From: RUG100 sp034927505 | Lineage (GTDB): Bacteria; Bacillota; Clostridia; Peptostreptococcales; Anaerovoracaceae | Direction of reading: 5' to 3' | Assembly: GCA_034927505.1 (NCBI GenBank) | Contig: JAYFPY010000014.1 | Coordinates: 186,001 to 250,000, forward strand | Length of the DNA: 64,000 nt | Part shown: piece after piece, positions 60,906-64,000 of the stretch | Layout of the letters: each line of letters starts with the position of its first letter | Numbering within the stretch: position 1 is the first letter of the stretch | Position numbers and translations under genes: made by a program | The notes under the pieces: generated by a model | What the model was told of the DNA's origin: nothing | Database searches by the model: none | What the model saw: the letters and a program-made list of their open reading frames with translations, nothing else

Positions 60906-60914
60906 ATTATACCA
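60906..60914 (-). promoter_or_regulatory. Extended -10 promoter close to the Cys-cluster gene ATG
   Basis: On the minus strand TGG then TATAAT (60911-60906), nine bases before the ATG; predicted leader of only two or three bases. No convincing -35 box. Confidence 0.5.
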
Positions 60915-60923
60915 TATGATATG

Positions 60924-60932
60924 TGATATAAT
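60924..60932 (+). promoter_or_regulatory. Extended -10 promoter of the activase gene
   Basis: TGATATAAT with TATAAT at 60927-60932, about 31 bases before the ATG; back to back with the minus-strand promoter of the Cys-cluster gene. Confidence 0.5.
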
Positions 60933-60963
60933 AACCACGTATAATCGACAGGGAGCGTATAAC

Positions 60964-63900
60964 ATGAAATTAGGAATAGATGTTGGATCTACTACTGTAA
61001 AATTAGTGGTCCTGGATGATGAAAACAAAATAGTATACAGCAGATATGAAAGACACATGTCGAACGTTTTTGACAAGGTGGAAGAACTGCTGAAAGAGCT
61101 TCACAATGAGATAGGCGATGCGGATATCCGGGTAACTATTACCGGGTCCGGCGGCCTGTCTCTTTCAAAACTGCTGGGAGTGTATTTTGAGCAGGAAGTG
61201 GTCAGCTGCAGCAAGGCTGTAGAGACTCTGATACCCGAAACCGACGTTGCCATAGAACTGGGCGGCGAGGATGCCAAGATAACTTTTTACGGACAGACCA
61301 TAGAGCAGAGGATGAACGGTACATGCGCAGGCGGTACCGGAGCTTTTATCGATCAGATGGCCGTTCTTCTGAATACGGATGCGGCCGGTCTCAACGAAGC
61401 TGCAAAGAAAGAAAAACTGATATATCCCATCGCTGCCAGATGCGGCGTATTTGCCAAGACTGACATACAGCCGCTGATAAACGACGGCGCTGCTGTGCCG
61501 GATCTTGCGGCTTCCATATTCCAGGCGGTGGTGAACCAGACCATCAGCGGTCTGGCATGCGGTCATACGATCAAAGGAAACGTGGCATTCCTGGGAGGAC
61601 CTCTTTCCTTTCTGTCGGAATTGAGAAAACGGTTCATCGATACTTTGGAACTGAAGGACAGTCAGGTAATATTCCCCGAGGATTCGAAGTACTTCGTGGC
61701 CATAGGCGCAGCTATGCTGGCTGAAAAACAGCCGGTCATGAAAGTGGGAGACATAGTGAAGAAGATAGATGCTATGGATCCGAATATGCTCAATGAAACT
61801 AAACATATCGAGCCTCTGTTCAGGAACAGGGCCGATTATGATGAGTTCAAAGCCCGTCATGACAGAGACAAGATAAAGCGAAAAGAACTGAAAAAGGCTG
61901 TCGGAAAACTATTCCTGGGAATAGACGCCGGATCTACTACGACGAAGGCGGCGCTGATAGATGATGAGAAAAACCTTCTCTTTGAATTCTATCGAGGCAA
62001 TGAAGGAAACCCTATCGAGGCCGTGATGGAAATGTTGAGAAAGCTGTATGACCAGCTTCCACAGGATGCTTTCATAGCCAACACTACTGTGACAGGCTAC
62101 GGAGAAGGGCTGATCAAGGCGGCTTTCAAGGCCGACATGGGAGAGATAGAGACCATGGCCCATTACAAGGGAGCAGAGGAATTCCTGCCGGGAGTGGAAT
62201 TTATTCTGGACATCGGCGGTCAGGACATGAAGTGCATGAAAATAAGGGATGGTGCCATATACAACATCATGCTCAATGAAGCGTGTTCATCAGGCTGCGG
62301 TTCATTCATCGAGACATATGCAAAATCTGTGAATATGGATACAGTTTCCTTTGCGAAGGAGGCGCTCTTTGCAAAGGCTCCGGTGGATCTGGGGACCAGA
62401 TGTACAGTTTTCATGAATTCGAAGGTGAAACAGGCCCAGAAGGAAGGCGCCACCATCGGCGACATCAGTGCGGGACTGTCATATTCGGTTATCAAGAACG
62501 CGCTGTACAAAGTCATCAAACTGAGGAACGCCGACGAGGCCGGAGAAAAGATAGTGGTCCAGGGAGGCACATTCCTCAATGAGGCAGTACTGCGCAGCAT
62601 TGAAAGGATAATCGGCAAGGATGTTGTCAGGCCGGACATCGCCGGCATCATGGGAGCATACGGCGCGGCGATAATAGCAAGAGAAAATTATGTAGAGGGA
62701 ACGGAGTCGTCGTTGATCGGAGTCAGCGAAATGGATGATTTTTCCGTTGTCAATACCCATGCAAGATGTCAGAAGTGCGAGAACAAATGCCTTCTGACCA
62801 TAAATAAATTCAACGACGGAACGAAATTCATCACAGGGAACCGATGTGAAAAGGGTGCGGGAAAGGAAAGCTCCGGGAACGGGCTGCCGGATCTTTACGA
62901 ATACAAGTACAACAGACTCTTCTCGTACAGACCGCTCACTCTGGAGGAGAGCAAACGGGGAGTGGTAGGTATACCGCGGGTCCTGAACATGTATGAAAAC
63001 TATCCTTTCTGGTTCACTTTCTTTACTAAACTGGGATTCAGCGTAAAGCTGTCGCCGGTATCCAGCAAAGAGATATACGAGAAGGGGATGGAGACCATAT
63101 CATCGGATACGGCCTGTTACCCTGCAAAACTGGTACACGGCCATATCAAATGGCTGGTTCAGCATGATGTGAGCTGGATATTCTACCCCAGCATCAACTA
63201 CGAGCGGGAGGAAGACACGACTTCTCCGAACCACTACAACTGTCCGATAGTTGCCACCTATCCGGAGGTCATCGGCAACAATATGGATGACATATTCGAT
63301 GAGTACAATGTGAAATTCACTCATCCGTTCCTGCCTTACGACGACGATCAGAAAATGACCAGGGAACTGGCCCGGCTGCTGGGGCCCAACGGAGTGTCAA
63401 GATCCGAGGTAGAGGATGCTGTAAAGGCAGCCAGAAAAGAAGACAAGAGATTCCATGACGATATCAAAAAGCAGGGCGAATACGCTTTGAAATACGCCCG
63501 TCAGCACGGCAAGAAGGCTGTGGTCCTGGCGGGAAGACCGTATCATGTGGATCCGGAAATAAATCACGGCATGAACAAACTGATCAGTTCCTTCGACATG
63601 GTGGTACTGTCGGAGGATTCAGTGGCTCATATGGCGGAACTGCCAAGGCCGATCAGAGTGCTGGATCAGTGGGTATATCATTCAAGGATGTACAAAGCTG
63701 CCAATTTCACCGGCAGCACCGACGATGTGGAACTGATACAGCTGAATTCATTCGGGTGCGGCCTGGACGCTGTCACCACGGATCAGATAGAAGAGATAGC
63801 AAGAAACCACAACAAGCTTTATACCGTTCTGAAAATCGACGAGGGCAGCAATCTGGGCGCCGCTAAGATACGTATCAGATCCCTGAAGGCCGCAATGGAA

Positions 63901-64000
63901 GAAAGGGAAAAGAACGGCATCAAACATGTTGATGACAAAGACCCGTATGAAAGGGTAAATTTTACAAAGGAAATGAAAAAAGACTACACCATACTGGTAC
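60964..64000 (+). CDS. Giant acyl-CoA dehydratase activase fusion (gene cut by window end)
   Basis: At least 1012 aa, open to the last base. Two BadF/BcrA/HgdC-type ATPase domains in tandem: the first starts MKLGIDVGSTTVKLVVLDDE with GGTGAFIDQMA, the second starts LFLGIDAGSTTTKAALID with DIGGQDMKCM and NEACSSGCGSFIE, where the Cys can hold the bridging [4Fe-4S] cluster. A Cys-containing linker (RCQKCENKC) and a DUF2229-type / 2-hydroxyacyl-CoA dehydratase-like part follow (SSDTACYPAKLVHGH). Family members energise radical dehydratases by ATP-driven one-electron transfer, but these large fusions are of unknown substrate. AGGGAGCG precedes the ATG. Confidence 0.88.
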   Translation, partial: MKLGIDVGSTTVKLVVLDDENKIVYSRYERHMSNVFDKVEELLKELHNEIGDADIRVTITGSGGLSLSKLLGVYFEQEVVSCSKAVETLIPETDVAIELGGEDAKITFYGQTIEQRMNGTCAGGTGAFIDQMAVLLNTDAAGLNEAAKKEKLIYPIAARCGVFAKTDIQPLINDGAAVPDLAASIFQAVVNQTISGLACGHTIKGNVAFLGGPLSFLSELRKRFIDTLELKDSQVIFPEDSKYFVAIGAAMLAEKQPVMKVGDIVKKIDAMDPNMLNETKHIEPLFRNRADYDEFKARHDRDKIKRKELKKAVGKLFLGIDAGSTTTKAALIDDEKNLLFEFYRGNEGNPIEAVMEMLRKLYDQLPQDAFIANTTVTGYGEGLIKAAFKADMGEIETMAHYKGAEEFLPGVEFILDIGGQDMKCMKIRDGAIYNIMLNEACSSGCGSFIETYAKSVNMDTVSFAKEALFAKAPVDLGTRCTVFMNSKVKQAQKEGATIGDISAGLSYSVIKNALYKVIKLRNADEAGEKIVVQGGTFLNEAVLRSIERIIGKDVVRPDIAGIMGAYGAAIIARENYVEGTESSLIGVSEMDDFSVVNTHARCQKCENKCLLTINKFNDGTKFITGNRCEKGAGKESSGNGLPDLYEYKYNRLFSYRPLTLEESKRGVVGIPRVLNMYENYPFWFTFFTKLGFSVKLSPVSSKEIYEKGMETISSDTACYPAKLVHGHIKWLVQHDVSWIFYPSINYEREEDTTSPNHYNCPIVATYPEVIGNNMDDIFDEYNVKFTHPFLPYDDDQKMTRELARLLGPNGVSRSEVEDAVKAARKEDKRFHDDIKKQGEYALKYARQHGKKAVVLAGRPYHVDPEINHGMNKLISSFDMVVLSEDSVAHMAELPRPIRVLDQWVYHSRMYKAANFTGSTDDVELIQLNSFGCGLDAVTTDQIEEIARNHNKLYTVLKIDEGSNLGAAKIRIRSLKAAMEEREKNGIKHVDDKDPYERVNFTKEMKKDYTILV

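Overview
The window looks like chromosome of a strictly anaerobic, amino-acid- or 4-hydroxybutyrate-fermenting Firmicute. Supporting signs are an [FeFe] hydrogenase, a NuoE/NuoF/flavin-oxidoreductase complex, a 4-hydroxybutyrate to crotonyl-CoA gene set closely resembling that of Clostridium aminobutyricum, an acyl-CoA dehydratase activase, ECF-type thiamine uptake, strong AGGAGG ribosome binding sites and the low-GC Gram-positive order dgt-dnaG-rpoD-trmK-nif3. A member of the Clostridia near the Anaerovoracaceae (old Clostridiales Family XIII) is my inference, not a proof. I saw no insertion sequence, prophage, CRISPR array or tRNA gene.

Layout. 0-8 kb: the end of an Rh-type ammonium channel, a group B [FeFe] hydrogenase, prmA-rsmE, a secreted protein with a terminator-like hairpin in its leader, and murT-gatD (peptidoglycan amidation); maf and a class A penicillin-binding protein run on the minus strand to 11 kb. 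11-15 kb: comEC, an isochorismatase-fold hydrolase and holA. 15-21 kb: a three-gene complex resembling the Sporomusa-type NADH/ferredoxin/NADPH transhydrogenase (Stn). 21-26.5 kb: TetR regulator plus YhgE/Pip protein, TPP riboswitch with thiT, crotonase, thiN. 26.5-31.3 kb: NifU-like protein and the 4-hydroxybutyrate cluster (abfD, a small Cys-rich protein, CoA-transferase, 4-hydroxybutyrate dehydrogenase). 31.4-39.4 kb: DUF975 protein, divergent MurE-like ligase, ClC-type protein, carboxyltransferase, YibE/F pair, YbaK/EbsC and a small ion channel. 39.4-42.9 kb (minus): rluD-like, nadK, pepF. 43-50 kb: murI, an acidic unknown, a D-aspartate-ligase-like ATP-grasp enzyme, M16 peptidase, dut, DUF47-PiT, dgt. 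50-55.7 kb: dnaG, rpoD, trmK, NimA-like, nif3, RNase P RNA. 55.8-64 kb: two DUF975-CmpB fusion paralogues (the second broken by an in-frame TGA), MATE exporter, a Cys-cluster protein and the start of a giant acyl-CoA dehydratase activase.

How it fits together. Energy metabolism is fermentative. 4-hydroxybutyrate made by the iron alcohol dehydrogenase is activated by the CoA-transferase and dehydrated by AbfD to crotonyl-CoA, where the crotonase can act. The Stn-like complex and the hydrogenase would balance NADH, NADPH and ferredoxin. A second theme is the cell wall: murT-gatD, murI, a D-Asp-ligase homologue, a divergent MurE homologue and a class A PBP.

The most interesting signals are: four genes (murT, thiN, nadK and a Cys-cluster gene) whose -10 box sits 6-9 bases before the ATG with no ribosome binding site, suggesting leaderless mRNAs; the Stn-like fusion protein whose molybdopterin domain has no recognisable catalytic Cys/Sec; a Trp-to-TGA change in one of two tandem paralogues; the racemase/D-amino-acid ligase trio; and a promoter-hairpin leader before a secreted protein.
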